DNA of 64,000 nt from Candidatus Terraquivivens yellowstonensis (GCA_023539445.1 JAKCEW010000001.1:177503-241502); one strand, 5' to 3'; positions 36,328 through 46,334 are shown, counted from the first letter of the stretch. Program-made: numbers and translations. Notes: generated from the sequence alone by a model not told the origin.

Positions 36328-36626
36328 TATCCTTCACTTTTAAGACCAGTAAGTACTATAGCCGTCTCTGTATGAATCACGTTAGGAACTTTCTCGATTA
36401 CTTTATAGATGATCTCGCTTAGTCTTTCTAAGCTTGGTGCTTCTACCACAACTATTGCGTCGAACCTTCCAAAAACCGGGTCGGCGTGAATAACCCCCTC
36501 GATGTTGCTAACCTCTTTTATATACTTCAGAACCTCCATAGAGGTACCCGGTTTTGTCGTGAGCATCACATAGGCTCTCAAGACTTTTTCACAATCAATT
36601 CCAAGCACGAAGTAATATTTATGCAC
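36327..36626 (-). CDS. Stand-alone Lrp/AsnC effector-domain (RAM) protein
   Basis: 99-aa RAM domain without DNA-binding domain, paralogous to the adjacent downstream gene (shared VFGRFDAIVVVEAPSLERLSEIIYKVIEK pattern). The first ~14 residues may not be translated; a TTG or GTG nearer LRAYVML would give a more typical start. It is divergent from V-ATPase subunit H with a 56-bp spacer. Function inferred only from family. Confidence 0.7.
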   Translation of the reverse strand: MHKYYFVLGIDCEKVLRAYVMLTTKPGTSMEVLKYIKEVSNIEGVIHADPVFGRFDAIVVVEAPSLERLSEIIYKVIEKVPNVIHTETAIVLTGLKSEG

Positions 36627-36682
36627 TTTCTGAACTTCGGTAAAAATTATAAATCCCCTGACCGTTAGTGAGTTGACTTGAG

Positions 36683-37030
36683 ATGGTGCTCGTCAATAAG
36701 GAGGAGTTCGAGAACATTATATCTTTGTTGTTAAACATCGATAAGGAGTTGGACGAACTGAGGGTATACGCCGAAAAGGCTCGGAGAGAAATCTTAGAGT
36801 TTGCTAGGAACGAGGCATCTATTGCCAAGGAGGAGGCGTTGAAGAGGGTAAGGGCAGTTGCGGATGATATGGTAAAGCAGGCTCAATACGAGGCCAAAGC
36901 AGAAGCGGAGAGGATAATCAAGAAGAACAAGGAAGCTTTGACAAAGCTAAAGGAAAGGATAGAAGTTAAGCTTAACGACGCAATATTGTTCACGATGGAT
37001 GTTTTGTTAGGGAAGAAGGAAATAACATGA
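36683..37030 (+). CDS. atpH: V/A-type ATPase peripheral-stalk subunit H
   Basis: Coiled-coil peripheral stalk protein that pairs with subunit E. The 115-aa sequence is nearly continuous helix rich in Ala, Glu and Lys (residues ~10-105), typical of AtpH/V-ATPase G. Its stop overlaps the start of atpC by 4 bp, supporting ATPase membership. Sequence alone would not name it; context does. Confidence 0.7.
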   Translation: MVLVNKEEFENIISLLLNIDKELDELRVYAEKARREILEFARNEASIAKEEALKRVRAVADDMVKQAQYEAKAEAERIIKKNKEALTKLKERIEVKLNDAILFTMDVLLGKKEIT

Positions 37031-38079
37031 CACTTCGAGATTTAGAGTACGTCATAGGGAAGAGTTACGGCCTAAAGGGCAAGTTGCTCCCGTATACTGT
37101 GCTGGAGGAGTTAGCTAACTCCAAAAACCTTGAGGAGCTTGTCGAGAAGTTAAGGCCGACAGATTATGGTCCGTACGTATCCAGTCTACCGAGGCCGTTA
37201 AACCCCACACGTATAGAGTTGGCACTAAGAAGGTGTCTGGTTGAGGTCCACTTCGACTTGGCCATGAAGTCAAAGAACGCTGGCATAATTCAAGCTTATT
37301 ACATGAAATACTTAACGTCGAACCTTAAGACTATTCTAAAAGGAAAGGCCTTAGGCAAGAGTTACGAGGAGCTTCTGGAACTCGTCGACCTCAGGGCTGA
37401 GGAGCTTGTAAGAAGGAGGGATATCGTTGTAAAAGCTATGGCCGCAAAGGACCTAGCGGAGGCTGTGAGGTCTTTGTCCGGAACGAAGTTTAGCGATGTG
37501 GCGAGCATGGCTATGGAAGTATATGAGAAGGAGAAAGACCTCATCGCCTTTGACGTGGCCATGGATAAGGCATACTTCTCGGAAGTTCTGAAAGAGTTTA
37601 ACAAATTACGCCTTGCAGAACGTAAAAGGATCAGGAGGATTGTGGCAGTTGATATAGATGGTTATATAATATTGGCGATTATGAGGTCCAAATTATGGGG
37701 ACTTACGATCGCCGAGGCTAAACGCTTTTTGTTAGACAAGGCGGTAAATATTTCAAGTGACATCATAGACAGAATGTTAGAGGCCGGGAATATAACAGAC
37801 GTCCTGCGCATTTTAGGTGAAACCCCATACAAATCCATAATACCTGAATCATCAGCACCAGATGTATCAGCAATAAAGGCACTTGAAGAAGCTTTCGAGA
37901 GACTGGCTTTGAATAGAGCATCAGAAGCATTTTTGAGGGACATATTCAGCGTAAGTGTCCCCATCGCGCTCCTAAAACTCAAAGAGCTTGAGGTAAGAAA
38001 CATATCGATCATAGCCGCAGGTATTGATGAAGGGTTAAGCGTCTCCAGAATACTTCAGAAGGTTGTGAAACTTCAATAG
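37027..38079 (+). CDS. atpC: V/A-type ATPase subunit C (AC39 family)
   Basis: Links the central rotor to the membrane ring. The N-terminal [20 protein letters not shown] and the helical AC39-type repeats with [20 protein letters not shown] are characteristic. 350 aa. Coupled to atpH. Its stop overlaps the convergent acylphosphatase stop by 7 bp. The other ATPase genes are 7-26 kb away. Confidence 0.85.
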   Translation: MTLRDLEYVIGKSYGLKGKLLPYTVLEELANSKNLEELVEKLRPTDYGPYVSSLPRPLNPTRIELALRRCLVEVHFDLAMKSKNAGIIQAYYMKYLTSNLKTILKGKALGKSYEELLELVDLRAEELVRRRDIVVKAMAAKDLAEAVRSLSGTKFSDVASMAMEVYEKEKDLIAFDVAMDKAYFSEVLKEFNKLRLAERKRIRRIVAVDIDGYIILAIMRSKLWGLTIAEAKRFLLDKAVNISSDIIDRMLEAGNITDVLRILGETPYKSIIPESSAPDVSAIKALEEAFERLALNRASEAFLRDIFSVSVPIALLKLKELEVRNISIIAAGIDEGLSVSRILQKVVKLQ

Positions 38080-38357
38080 ATTATTCTGAAATCCTTGAAT
38101 TCGCCTCTATATTCCTCCCATATGACCTCAACGTGCTCTACAACAGCATCCGGAGGTCCTTTATGACACCACTCTACCATGGAAGCAACGGCCTCTTTCT
38201 CACCCTCAAAGACGGCCTCAACCCTCCCGTCAGGAAGATTCTTGACCCAACCTTTCACGCCCAGCATGTCCGCCATCCTCTTTGTATTGGACCTGAAGAA
38301 TACGCCTTGTACGAGACCGCTCACGTACACATGAGCCCTGGCCTTCATGTCGCTCAC
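38073..38357 (-). CDS. acyP: Acylphosphatase
   Basis: 94-aa enzyme that hydrolyses acyl phosphates. The signature [19 protein letters not shown] contains the catalytic Arg, and [17 protein letters not shown] contains the catalytic Asn. Overlaps the upstream nitrilase stop by 4 bp (ATGA type coupling). Confidence 0.93.
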   Translation of the reverse strand: MSDMKARAHVYVSGLVQGVFFRSNTKRMADMLGVKGWVKNLPDGRVEAVFEGEKEAVASMVEWCHKGPPDAVVEHVEVIWEEYRGEFKDFRIIY

Positions 38358-39181
38358 CTCGGAATGTTCTGTTCAACTATGCATCCGTAAGCTGCTGGAT
38401 TCCTTCTAGATAACCTATCAAGTCTAAATTCTACTATGCTAAGTAAGTCTATGTCGCATGTTATTACTGTTTGTCCAGACCCTGCTTGAGTTAAGACGAC
38501 TGGATGAACAAACTTTTTGGCACCTTCTAACGGTACGCAAACGAAGGAACCTCCCGGATGAGCATGGTCGTATATGTTTGCTGCCACAACGGGTACTCTA
38601 TTCTCAAGACATCTCGCCTTAACGTACAAGCGCCAGGGTTCCATAGCCTCTTTTACAATTCTTGATGGATTAAATATAAGCTCCGCACCTTTGATAGTCA
38701 GGCATCGGGCAGACTCTGGAAATGCTACATCGTAACACACCATTATGCCAAGTTTGATGCCGTTAACCTCAAAGACCTTGAAATTTGTACCAGGTTTAAA
38801 GAATGCCTTTTCATCCCTGAACAGGTGAACCTTCTCTTGCTTTCCCACCACGTTGCCGTTTGGAGCTATCACATACGCCGATACAAATAAGTCGTTCTCG
38901 TTCTCTTCGTATACCGCTCCGGGAATCAATGTTACGTTCAATTCTTTAGCAAGCTGTGAGAATCTTAATATGACGTACTTAGCGGAATCAATTACCTCAT
39001 CTATATGCGGAATGGGCTCTTTATGCAACCACATCTCTGGCAGGCAAATAAACTCTGCTCCAGCTTCCTTTGCAGTCATTATGAGCGCCTCTGCCTTTGC
39101 TACGCTTTCTTGTACGCTTTCACTAGGCTCTACTTGGACAGCAGCGACCCTTATGCTCCGCCTCAAACCCGCGCTAATCAT
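38354..39181 (-). CDS. Nitrilase-superfamily carbon-nitrogen hydrolase
   Basis: Amidase/nitrilase-fold enzyme with the Glu-Lys-Cys triad: Glu49 in CLPEMW, Lys117 in KQEKVHLF and Cys149 in [11 protein letters not shown] choose the ATG at 39181 (275 aa), because upstream codons would run into the divergent dehydrogenase gene at 39228. Substrate unknown; it could be an omega-amidase or ureidopropionase relative. Translationally coupled to acyP. Confidence 0.85.
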   Translation of the reverse strand: MISAGLRRSIRVAAVQVEPSESVQESVAKAEALIMTAKEAGAEFICLPEMWLHKEPIPHIDEVIDSAKYVILRFSQLAKELNVTLIPGAVYEENENDLFVSAYVIAPNGNVVGKQEKVHLFRDEKAFFKPGTNFKVFEVNGIKLGIMVCYDVAFPESARCLTIKGAELIFNPSRIVKEAMEPWRLYVKARCLENRVPVVAANIYDHAHPGGSFVCVPLEGAKKFVHPVVLTQAGSGQTVITCDIDLLSIVEFRLDRLSRRNPAAYGCIVEQNIPR

Positions 39182-39227
39182 TATAAGCACTCTTTTATGT
39201 AGATTTTTGGGCAGAGGTAGGTCGTAA

Positions 39228-40217
39228 ATGGACAAGAAAGTACTGATAACGGAACCTACTCCGTTCATCGAAGAAGAGTGGGGAATTCTCGAGAAACATG
39301 CGACCGTTAGGTTAGCAAAAGGTGTAACAGAGGACGACCTGATTGCTGAGGTAAAGGATGTAGATGTGATGTTGGTTGTCTACGCAAAAATCACGAAGAG
39401 GATAATGGATTCTGCACCACGCCTGAAAGGAATTGTGAGATATGGTATAGGTGTGGATAATATAGATATACAAGCGGCGACTGAGATGGGAATATACGTT
39501 GCTAACGTGCCAGACTATTGTATAGGAACAGTTGCAGAGCATACGTTCGCATTGTTGTTTGCTTTGACCAGAAAGGTTATCCTAGCTGACCGTATAGTCA
39601 AGAATGCGAATTGGAAGATTTGGACACAACAACCAACTGAACTCATGGGTACCGACCTCGAAGGCAAGGTGTTGGGTCTGATAGGTATGGGTAATATAGG
39701 GAGTGCTGTCGCAATTAGGGCTAAAGCGTTTGGTATGAAAGTTATAGCATACGACCCATATCTCGAAAAAGATAGGGCAAAGTTGTTAGATGTGGAGCTC
39801 GTTGATTTGGACACTTTGTTAAAGAATTCCGACTTCGTGTCAATTCATGCACCATTGACTCCAGAAACCCGAGGAATGATAGGTGAGCAAGAGTTAAAGA
39901 AGATGAAGAGGACCGCATACCTAATCAACACTTCTAGGGGTCCGATAGTGAAGGAAAGCGCGCTTTATGAAGCGCTAAAGAATAGGTGGATAGCCGGCGC
40001 AGCACTCGATGTCTACGAAAAGGAACCCCCAGATCGTGACAATCCGCTTTTCAAACTCGATAACGTAGTCCTGACGCCCCATATAGCGTGGTATACAGAA
40101 GAGGCCCTGAAGCGACTTAAGAGGTCGGTGGCAGAAGAAGCAATAAGAATACTTAATGGTATGCCACCTAAGAACCTCGTAAACAAGGAGGTCCGCTTTG
40201 TTAAGAAAACGACGTAG
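39228..40217 (+). CDS. D-2-hydroxyacid dehydrogenase
   Basis: NAD-dependent oxidoreductase of the D-isomer 2-hydroxyacid family (phosphoglycerate, glyoxylate or C-terminal-binding-protein-like). Rossmann motif LGLIGMGNIGSAVA lies at about residues 149-162. Catalytic residues appear in NTSRGPIV (Arg), DVYEKEPP (Glu) and TPHIAWYT (His). 329 aa. The natural substrate is undetermined. 29 bp separate it from GGR. Confidence 0.85.
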   Translation: MDKKVLITEPTPFIEEEWGILEKHATVRLAKGVTEDDLIAEVKDVDVMLVVYAKITKRIMDSAPRLKGIVRYGIGVDNIDIQAATEMGIYVANVPDYCIGTVAEHTFALLFALTRKVILADRIVKNANWKIWTQQPTELMGTDLEGKVLGLIGMGNIGSAVAIRAKAFGMKVIAYDPYLEKDRAKLLDVELVDLDTLLKNSDFVSIHAPLTPETRGMIGEQELKKMKRTAYLINTSRGPIVKESALYEALKNRWIAGAALDVYEKEPPDRDNPLFKLDNVVLTPHIAWYTEEALKRLKRSVAEEAIRILNGMPPKNLVNKEVRFVKKTT

Positions 40218-40246
40218 CATTATGGAATCCATGATGGCGGTATATA

Positions 40247-41419
40247 ATGCAAAATAGTGATTATGATGTTGTTGTCGTGGGTGCAGGACCTGCCGGACTT
40301 CTCACGGCTAGAGAAGCCGCTGGTATGGGTTGTAGTGTGCTTGTGCTTGAAGAACACGAAGAAGTAGGAAGGCCCGAGAAATGTGCTGGCCTTTTCAGCA
40401 TATCCGGACTTAAGATGCTTAATGTACCCTTATCCCACTCATACGTCCAGAACGTCGTGAGGGGCGCAGTCTTCTTCTCACCATCTGGAAGGTCGTTCGT
40501 TCTGGATGCGAAAAGACCTGTGGCTATCGTCTCGAATCGTGAGATGTTTGACAAATTCTTGGCACAACAGGCAACACTTAAGGGTGCGGAGGTAGTTACT
40601 GGTGAAGCAGTTGTTAGAATAATACCAAGCGACGAGATGCCATCTGTCAAAACATCCAATAATTTGACATTCGCCAAGATGGTCGTTGATGCGGAAGGTC
40701 GATCCGGATTCTTGGCAAGGTATGTGTGGAAAGGTTGGAAACCTAAGGGTTGGATTCCGATAATTCAGGCGGTGGTGGAAAATCATCAAATGGACAAGGA
40801 CTTCGTTTACCTTTACTTCAAGGAGTATCTCAAGGACTTTTTCGCGTACTTAGTCCCAATAGATGACAACCTAGGAAAACTTGGTGTTGCGGCAAGGAAG
40901 GACACAAAGAGATCATTCTCCCGTTTCTTGCAAGAAGAGTTTAAACATGCTAGAATTCTCTCGACAACTTCAGCATCTATATACACTGGTCCACCACTCG
41001 AACTTCACCAGAACGGTAAAGTTTTAGCTGTCGGAGACGTGGCTGGTCACGTGAAGGCTACGACCGGTGGTGGTGTAATTTACGGCGGTCTTTGCGCGAT
41101 TGAGACAGGAAGATACATCGCAAACTTTCTTTTGAAAGGAACAGGTATCCGCGAATATCAGGAAAGTATGAACAAAATCCGCGCTCAGCTGAAATCCATA
41201 TATAGGTTACGCGTCCTTATATCCCAAATCCCGCCGAAATCTTATGATCACATATTCAAGGCAGCCAGTGATGTGCATCTAGACAAATGGTTAAGCATTA
41301 AAGGAGACATGGATAGGCATGGGGATACAGTAAAGGCCATGCTTAAATCAGGTATGGCTCTAAAACTTCTTACTAGGGCAATTTTTCAAGCACTAAAGGA
41401 CGCCCTAGGTATTCCGTAG
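40247..41419 (+). CDS. Geranylgeranyl reductase family flavoprotein
   Basis: FAD-dependent reductase that saturates the isoprenoid chains of archaeal lipids (digeranylgeranylglycerophospholipid reductase group). FAD motif VVVGAGPAGLLTAREAA at the N-terminus, then the family motif PEKCAGLFS, and GDVAGHVKATTGGGVIYGG near residue 265. 390 aa. Of interest because a candidate isoprenoid-synthase-like gene occurs at 18.2 kb, but they are not adjacent. Confidence 0.88.
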   Translation: MQNSDYDVVVVGAGPAGLLTAREAAGMGCSVLVLEEHEEVGRPEKCAGLFSISGLKMLNVPLSHSYVQNVVRGAVFFSPSGRSFVLDAKRPVAIVSNREMFDKFLAQQATLKGAEVVTGEAVVRIIPSDEMPSVKTSNNLTFAKMVVDAEGRSGFLARYVWKGWKPKGWIPIIQAVVENHQMDKDFVYLYFKEYLKDFFAYLVPIDDNLGKLGVAARKDTKRSFSRFLQEEFKHARILSTTSASIYTGPPLELHQNGKVLAVGDVAGHVKATTGGGVIYGGLCAIETGRYIANFLLKGTGIREYQESMNKIRAQLKSIYRLRVLISQIPPKSYDHIFKAASDVHLDKWLSIKGDMDRHGDTVKAMLKSGMALKLLTRAIFQALKDALGIP

Positions 41420-41468
41420 GTTATAAGTTCATGCTTTTATAGTAGTGAAGAAGCCAGCATAGGTTGAA

Positions 41469-41645
41469 ATGAAGCAGGTAACGCTTCCAACGTGCTCGTG
41501 GTGTCATAGGACGATACTGTCAGGTGAGAGGGCAGTAAGTTTTCCATGCCCGAACTGTGGAAGGGTTACAATATGGAGATGCAGGGTTTGCAGAGAGTTG
41601 GCGAGACCTTATGTCTGCCCCTCATGCGGGTTTGAAGGACCGTAG
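41469..41645 (+). CDS. Small zinc-ribbon protein upstream of EF-1beta
   Basis: 58-aa protein with four CxxC-type pairs: CSWC, CPNC, CRVC and CPSC. It begins MKQVTLPTC and ends GFEGP. This matches the archaeal small zinc-finger family (HVO_2753-like) that usually sits just before EF-1beta. The family is implicated in RNA or tRNA-related functions and biofilm phenotypes in haloarchaea. A 12-bp gap to the next gene suggests co-transcription. Confidence 0.85.
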   Translation: MKQVTLPTCSWCHRTILSGERAVSFPCPNCGRVTIWRCRVCRELARPYVCPSCGFEGP

Positions 41646-41657
41646 GGGGTTTAGTTC

Positions 41658-41924
41658 TTGGGTAAAGTGCTTATGCTAGTCAAGATAATGCCGGCTGATG
41701 AAAACGTTGATTTGGATGAGCTTACCAATAAAATATCTAGAAATCTTCCTAACGGTATAGAGTTGCGTGAAACTAGGAAAGAGCCCCTCGCATTCGGAGC
41801 AGAATGCCTTCTAGTAGCATTTACTATGCCAGACGAAGAGGGTTATGCCTATGCTCTCGAGGACTACTTAAAGAGTTTTCCTGAGATACAAGAATTCGTA
41901 ACAGAATTCGTAACTAGGGTTTAG
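41658..41924 (+). CDS. ef1B: Translation elongation factor 1 beta
   Basis: Guanine-nucleotide exchange factor for EF-1alpha. 88 aa with the conserved GKVLMLVKIMPADENVDL start and KEPLAFGAECLLVAF core (residues ~42-56). Correct length for archaeal aEF1B. Coupled to the upstream zinc-ribbon gene. Confidence 0.93.
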   Translation: MGKVLMLVKIMPADENVDLDELTNKISRNLPNGIELRETRKEPLAFGAECLLVAFTMPDEEGYAYALEDYLKSFPEIQEFVTEFVTRV

Positions 41925-41961
41925 GTATTTTCCAAATTCATCACTCTCCCTCCAAACTATA

Positions 41962-41970
41962 CTTAAATAA
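41962..41970 (+). promoter_or_regulatory. TATA box of cdc48
   Basis: CTTAAATAA lies 25-33 bp before the cdc48 ATG at 41995, predicting a leaderless mRNA. Confidence 0.5.
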
Positions 41971-41994
41971 TGCACGCTGGTTATCTTTGATGAA

Positions 41995-44169
41995 ATGAGC
42001 AGCAAGGAGCTTAGGCTTAGGGTAGTTGAAGCGAAGCAACGCGACGTTGGTTATGGTATAGCGAGAATAGATAAGGATGTCGGGGCTTCCGCCGGCCTCA
42101 CGACCGGAGATATAATAGAGATAAGGGGTAAAAAACTCACAGCTGCCACTCTGTGGCTGGGTTATACAGAGGATGAAAAGGATACGATAAGGATAGATGG
42201 TTATATAAGGAGCAATGCTGGCGTATCCTTAAATGATTATGTAACGGTTAGGAAGGCGCAGGTAAAGGAAGCGCAGTTAGTTGTGCTTGCACCGGTGAAT
42301 AATTCGATAAAGCCTGACGAGAATTTTGTAAAGCTCGTAAAAAGCAGGCTAATAGAGTATCCAACAGTTCAAAAGAATATAGTGCCTGTCCTATTCTTCG
42401 GCAACCTGTTCACATTCGCCGTAATACAGACGAGACCTATGGGAATCGTCAAGATAACTCCTAGAACAAAGCTGATCGTTCAAGCTAGGTCTGTGCAGGA
42501 GAGGGTGTTCAGGACCAGTGTGACTTACGAGGACATAGGAGGCCTTCAGGAGCAGATACAAAGGATAAGGGAGTTGATAGAACTTCCGTTGAGGTATCCT
42601 GAGCTTTTCCAGAAACTTGGGATAGACCCGCCTAAGGGTATACTGCTTTACGGTCCACCTGGTTGCGGTAAGACCCTCCTGGCCAAGGCCGTCGCAACAG
42701 AGGCCGATGCTAACTTCATACTAATAAACGGACCTGAGATTATGAACAAATATTATGGTGAAACTGAGGCACGACTTAGAGAGATATTCCGGAAGGCTGA
42801 GGAAGAGGCCCCAAGCATAATATTTATCGATGAAATAGATGCAATAGCGCCAAAGAGGAGCGAGGTAACGGGCGAGGTCGAGAAAAGGGTTGTGGCCCAG
42901 CTCCTTGCGCTCATGGATGGTTTAGAATCAAGAGGTTCTGTGATAGTTATAGGTGCGACGAATAGACCAAACGCCTTAGACCCAGCTCTAAGGAGACCCG
43001 GTAGGTTTGATAGGGAAATAGAGATTGGGATACCGGACAAGAAGGCTAGAAAAGAGATACTCGACATACACACAAGAGGTATGCCGCTTGATGAGAGTGT
43101 CGATTTGGACAAGCTGGCTGACATCACGAAGGGCTACACTGGAGCTGATATTGCTGCGCTTTGCAGGGAAGCTGCCATGAGGGCTATACGAAGGATATTG
43201 CCTAGCATAGATTTCTCGGAGGATAAAATATCACCAGAATTGTTGAACAGTCTCACAGTAACCATGAAGGACTTTCTAGATGCTTACAAAGATATAACGC
43301 CCACGGCCCTTAGGGAGGTCGAGATAGAGACGCCGACTGTGAGATGGGATCAGATAGGTGGACTTGAAGAAGTGAAGCAAAGGTTAAGGGAGGCGATCGA
43401 GTGGCCCCTTAAGTACCCTGAGAAATTCGAGAGGCTTGGCATAAAGCCTCCTAAGGGTATACTGCTTTACGGTCCACCTGGTTGCGGTAAGACCCTCCTG
43501 GCCAAGGCGATAGCTACAGAGAGCGAGGCCAACTTCATATCGATAAAGGGGCCTGAGATATTCAGCAAATGGGTTGGAGAATCGGAAAAAGCCATCAGGG
43601 AGATATTCCGGAAGGCTAGACAGGCAGCTCCCTGCATAGTATTTTTGGACGAGATCGAGTCCATAATTCCTAGGAAGGACTTCTTAGAGGATAGTTCTGG
43701 CGTATCGCACAGGGTGGCGAGTCAGCTCTTGGCCGAGATGGATGGTATAGAGGATCTGAACGGTGTAGTCGTCGTGGGCGCGACCAACAGGCCAGACCTA
43801 TTGGATCCAGCCATACTCAGGCCAGGCAGATTTGACAGGTTGATATACGTGCCGCCGCCTGACGAAAAAGCAAGGCTTCAAATACTGAAGATATACACAG
43901 CCAAGATGCCACTTGCAGATGACGTATCCCTCGAAGAAATTGCGAGCATGACCGAGGGTTACTCCGGCGCTGACCTAGAATCGTTGTGCAGGGAAGCTGC
44001 TCTCTCAACCATCAGAAGAGGGGCAGAACCAGAAATAGTGACAAGACAAGACTTCCAAGAGGCCCTCAGGATTGTGAAGCCAAGTCTCTCGCCACACATG
44101 ACTAAGGAGTATGAGAAGATAGGCGAAATGCTCAGATCATCCGAAAAGCCTCTAACAATGATAGGATGA
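41995..44169 (+). CDS. cdc48: Cdc48/VCP-type AAA ATPase
   Basis: Unfoldase that extracts and threads proteins, usually for the proteasome. N-domain (residues ~1-180) with double-psi-barrel features, then two AAA modules. Walker [13 protein letters not shown] occurs near residues 219 and 492, each followed by [11 protein letters not shown] or VFLDEIESI-type Walker B. SRH regions end in [17 protein letters not shown]. 724 aa. The C-terminus ends PLTMIG without the usual hydrophobic-tyrosine tail for the proteasome. The two Walker A regions share a 59-bp identical tract (see repeat entries). Confidence 0.95.
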   Translation: MSSKELRLRVVEAKQRDVGYGIARIDKDVGASAGLTTGDIIEIRGKKLTAATLWLGYTEDEKDTIRIDGYIRSNAGVSLNDYVTVRKAQVKEAQLVVLAPVNNSIKPDENFVKLVKSRLIEYPTVQKNIVPVLFFGNLFTFAVIQTRPMGIVKITPRTKLIVQARSVQERVFRTSVTYEDIGGLQEQIQRIRELIELPLRYPELFQKLGIDPPKGILLYGPPGCGKTLLAKAVATEADANFILINGPEIMNKYYGETEARLREIFRKAEEEAPSIIFIDEIDAIAPKRSEVTGEVEKRVVAQLLALMDGLESRGSVIVIGATNRPNALDPALRRPGRFDREIEIGIPDKKARKEILDIHTRGMPLDESVDLDKLADITKGYTGADIAALCREAAMRAIRRILPSIDFSEDKISPELLNSLTVTMKDFLDAYKDITPTALREVEIETPTVRWDQIGGLEEVKQRLREAIEWPLKYPEKFERLGIKPPKGILLYGPPGCGKTLLAKAIATESEANFISIKGPEIFSKWVGESEKAIREIFRKARQAAPCIVFLDEIESIIPRKDFLEDSSGVSHRVASQLLAEMDGIEDLNGVVVVGATNRPDLLDPAILRPGRFDRLIYVPPPDEKARLQILKIYTAKMPLADDVSLEEIASMTEGYSGADLESLCREAALSTIRRGAEPEIVTRQDFQEALRIVKPSLSPHMTKEYEKIGEMLRSSEKPLTMIG
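42631..42689 (+). repeat. 59-bp internal repeat, copy 1 (D1 Walker A)
   Basis: This stretch is identical over 59 bp to 43450-43508, an in-frame offset of 819 bp (273 codons). It encodes the Walker A region [19 protein letters not shown] of the first AAA domain. Flanking codons differ strongly between domains, so the identity is likely due to recent gene conversion rather than selection on protein alone. Confidence 0.85.
43450..43508 (+). repeat. 59-bp internal repeat, copy 2 (D2 Walker A)
   Basis: Second copy of the 59-bp tract in the D2 Walker A region. All synonymous positions match copy 1 across the tract; just outside they diverge (for example GCC GTC GCA versus GCG ATA GCT). Confidence 0.85.
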
Positions 44170-44175
44170 AAACCT

Positions 44176-44397
44176 ATGAGTATGAGGGCAGAAGTTTATT
44201 CTACAATCTTAGAAACGTTACGAAAGATGGGCGGAAAGGCGCTAGAGCAGAATCTGCTGGATGAGCTCAGGGCGAGGGGTTTAGAGTTATTGCCAGAAAT
44301 ACTCAGACAGGCTTTGCTAAAGCTTGAGATGCATGAGAAGGTTAGGGTCATAAGCTTGGATACTGAACGAAAGCTGATAGAGCTCGTTGAGGCTTAG
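44176..44397 (+). CDS. Small winged-helix-like hypothetical protein
   Basis: 73-aa protein 6 bp after cdc48, presumably co-transcribed. Predicted three helices and a short beta hairpin (VRVISLDTERKLIELVEA), like a compact winged helix. Not recognised as a named family; it may be a Cdc48 adaptor, but that is only context. Its stop overlaps that of convergent fen by 4 bp. Confidence 0.6.
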   Translation: MSMRAEVYSTILETLRKMGGKALEQNLLDELRARGLELLPEILRQALLKLEMHEKVRVISLDTERKLIELVEA

Positions 44398-45431
44398 CTT
44401 AACCAAGCATCTAGACTCGTCTCTCCTTTACCTTTTTCTAAAGCCACCTTTAGCTCAGCCAGTGCTTTGTCCACTCTATCGGACGAAAAGTCGTGTTCAT
44501 CACAAAGTATCGACTTTACGGCTGCGTAGTCTATCTCCTCCCACTTGAGGGTGTAGTTGTCTGTCACGTTCGGTTTGAGAAAGATTTGTCTTATCACTTC
44601 TGGAGGAACCTCTAAAGTTACGTTCAATGCCTCCAAGACCTTCTCGGCGCTTCCATACTCCTTTACGAGCTTAAGGGCTTTCTTCGGACCTATTCCCTTC
44701 ACTCCCTCGCAGTAGTCCGTTCCCACAAGTATGCCGATATCTATCAATAGCTCCCTCGTTATTCCCAAGGATGAGAGTAACGCGTGAAGGCTTATCAACT
44801 CGGGTTCAACTTCGACGTAAGCTTTCTTGCCTGGAAGCTTTCGCTTTCCAACTATGGACAGGTTTCTCACGAGTCTTGGTGAGCCAAAGAGGAGCGAGTC
44901 CATGTCTTGGGACGCGGATGCATAAACATCGCCCTTTGCAGCCATGTATGCTGCCTGTGCCTCGCCTTCCGATGGTGCTTGAACTGTCGGTATTCCCATG
45001 GCACAAAGAAGTTTCTTTGAGCTCTCCAGCATGTACTCCTCGAGTGTTGCGGCCCTTTGTGCGTACTTCCTTGCGGCTTCTATATCGCCTGCCAATAGGG
45101 CCTTCTCGTAAAGCTCCCCTGCCTCTTTCCGCAATTCCATTCTCTTCTCAACAGTTGCCTGCTTCAGCTCTGGAGGTCTTCCATCAAAGACGTAGACAGG
45201 CTTTATCCCCTTTTCCAGCAAGTTAACCGTCCTAAAGAAAAGGCCGCTGAGATGGCTGGTAATCCTCCCCCTACTGTCCATCAAGGGTCTTCCATCAGGT
45301 CCTCTGATCGTTGCCAAGAACTGGTACAGCATATTAAAAGCGTCCAATGCTATGGCCCTTCCTCTGAGCGCCTCCAGTGTTATGGTCTGGACAGCCTCAG
45401 GTGGTACTATATCACCCAGCTTCACACCCAT
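44394..45431 (-). CDS. fen: Flap endonuclease 1
   Basis: Structure-specific nuclease that removes 5' flaps in Okazaki fragment processing and repair. The N-domain starts MGVKLGDIVPPE; I place the start at ATG 45431 because FEN1 must begin with Met-Gly next to the active site, and 23 further upstream codons are unconserved. Catalytic acids occur in ALDAFNMLYQF, VFDGRPPELK, APSEGEAQAAYM, SQDMDSLLFG and DIGILVGTDYCEGVKGIG. The C-terminal TSLDAWLS matches a PIP-box-like PCNA contact. 345 aa. Confidence 0.93.
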   Translation of the reverse strand: MGVKLGDIVPPEAVQTITLEALRGRAIALDAFNMLYQFLATIRGPDGRPLMDSRGRITSHLSGLFFRTVNLLEKGIKPVYVFDGRPPELKQATVEKRMELRKEAGELYEKALLAGDIEAARKYAQRAATLEEYMLESSKKLLCAMGIPTVQAPSEGEAQAAYMAAKGDVYASASQDMDSLLFGSPRLVRNLSIVGKRKLPGKKAYVEVEPELISLHALLSSLGITRELLIDIGILVGTDYCEGVKGIGPKKALKLVKEYGSAEKVLEALNVTLEVPPEVIRQIFLKPNVTDNYTLKWEEIDYAAVKSILCDEHDFSSDRVDKALAELKVALEKGKGETSLDAWLS

Positions 45432-45535
45432 GGGCCTTTCCACACCATAAAAAGGTACGCGCTTGAAGTATAAGGGCGTATCTGTTGCGAAATTCTGCAA
45501 GGATTTATATAAAGCACGAGGTGGTAGAATAAACT

Positions 45536-45832
45536 GTGCGGGTAGTGGCCGTAGGTAGCAGGGGCTTTATAATGGGTTTTAGGCTTGCTGGCGTCTCTGG
45601 AATAGAGGTTGTTGATGCAAAGGAGGCGCTTTCGACGGTTAACAAGTTAATGAATGACCCGGAGGTAGGGCTGATACTGTTATCCGAGGAGCTGACATCC
45701 GAAATAAGGAATGAAATAAATGAGATAAGGTCTAAAAAACCTATGCCGCTCATATACATACTGCCATCAACTTCAGCGGGCACAAAGGGTATGGATTATA
45801 GGGCTATACTCAGACAAGTTTTGGGAGTTTAG
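45536..45832 (+). CDS. atpF: V/A-type ATPase subunit F
   Basis: Central-stalk regulatory subunit. Starts GTG with RVVAVGSRGFIMGFRLAGV, and has the VGLILLSEEL strand typical of subunit F. 98 aa. Stands alone, separated from the E-A-B operon by the opposing 45912-46334 gene. Confidence 0.85.
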   Translation: MRVVAVGSRGFIMGFRLAGVSGIEVVDAKEALSTVNKLMNDPEVGLILLSEELTSEIRNEINEIRSKKPMPLIYILPSTSAGTKGMDYRAILRQVLGV

Positions 45833-45911
45833 ACAAACAGTCAGTACCCATTAACGAAAGGTGGGTTGTTAATTTTTTGATGTGCGTATGACTTCTTTTT
45901 CAGTGAAAAAG

Positions 45912-46334
45912 TTACCTTAACCATCCATACGCTTGAAAAGACTTCCTAAAGTTTAATATCCTTAAAGCCTCTGAGGACGTCAGCTCTAATCCATGGAGCA
46001 CTCTTCCTAGTCTGTGAAGTCCGTAGAAAACTTGTTTTATTGGTATTGGTTTTTGGAACTTTTCCATAGATTCGTCAAAGTCTATCCTTATCCTCCATCC
46101 TTTTCTTATACACATCCTTATCTCGTCCTCTTCCATATCTTTCAGCTGAACTATGGCCTTAATCCTCCCGTAACCTATAAAGGAGTCTACGTCTTTTTTC
46201 ATGACAAAGAAAACCATGCAACCAGGCTCGAGCCTCCTCCTTAAGCCCGTATAGTATCTCTTCTTGGAAAAGACTCGCTCCTCATTATCCTTTCCGACAA
46301 TCCTGAGAATGAAAGCGTAAGCCATTTTAACCAA
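45912..46334 (-). CDS. PUA/EVE-like hypothetical protein
   Basis: 140-aa protein, probably of the PUA-like superfamily: YAFILRIVGKDNEE, then a beta-rich region GCMVFFVMKKDVDSFIGYGRIKAIVQL, and an RRRLEPG turn. The overall pattern resembles DUF365/EVE proteins, but the match is weak. It lies between atpF and atpE on the other strand. Confidence 0.5.
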   Translation of the reverse strand: MVKMAYAFILRIVGKDNEERVFSKKRYYTGLRRRLEPGCMVFFVMKKDVDSFIGYGRIKAIVQLKDMEEDEIRMCIRKGWRIRIDFDESMEKFQKPIPIKQVFYGLHRLGRVLHGLELTSSEALRILNFRKSFQAYGWLR

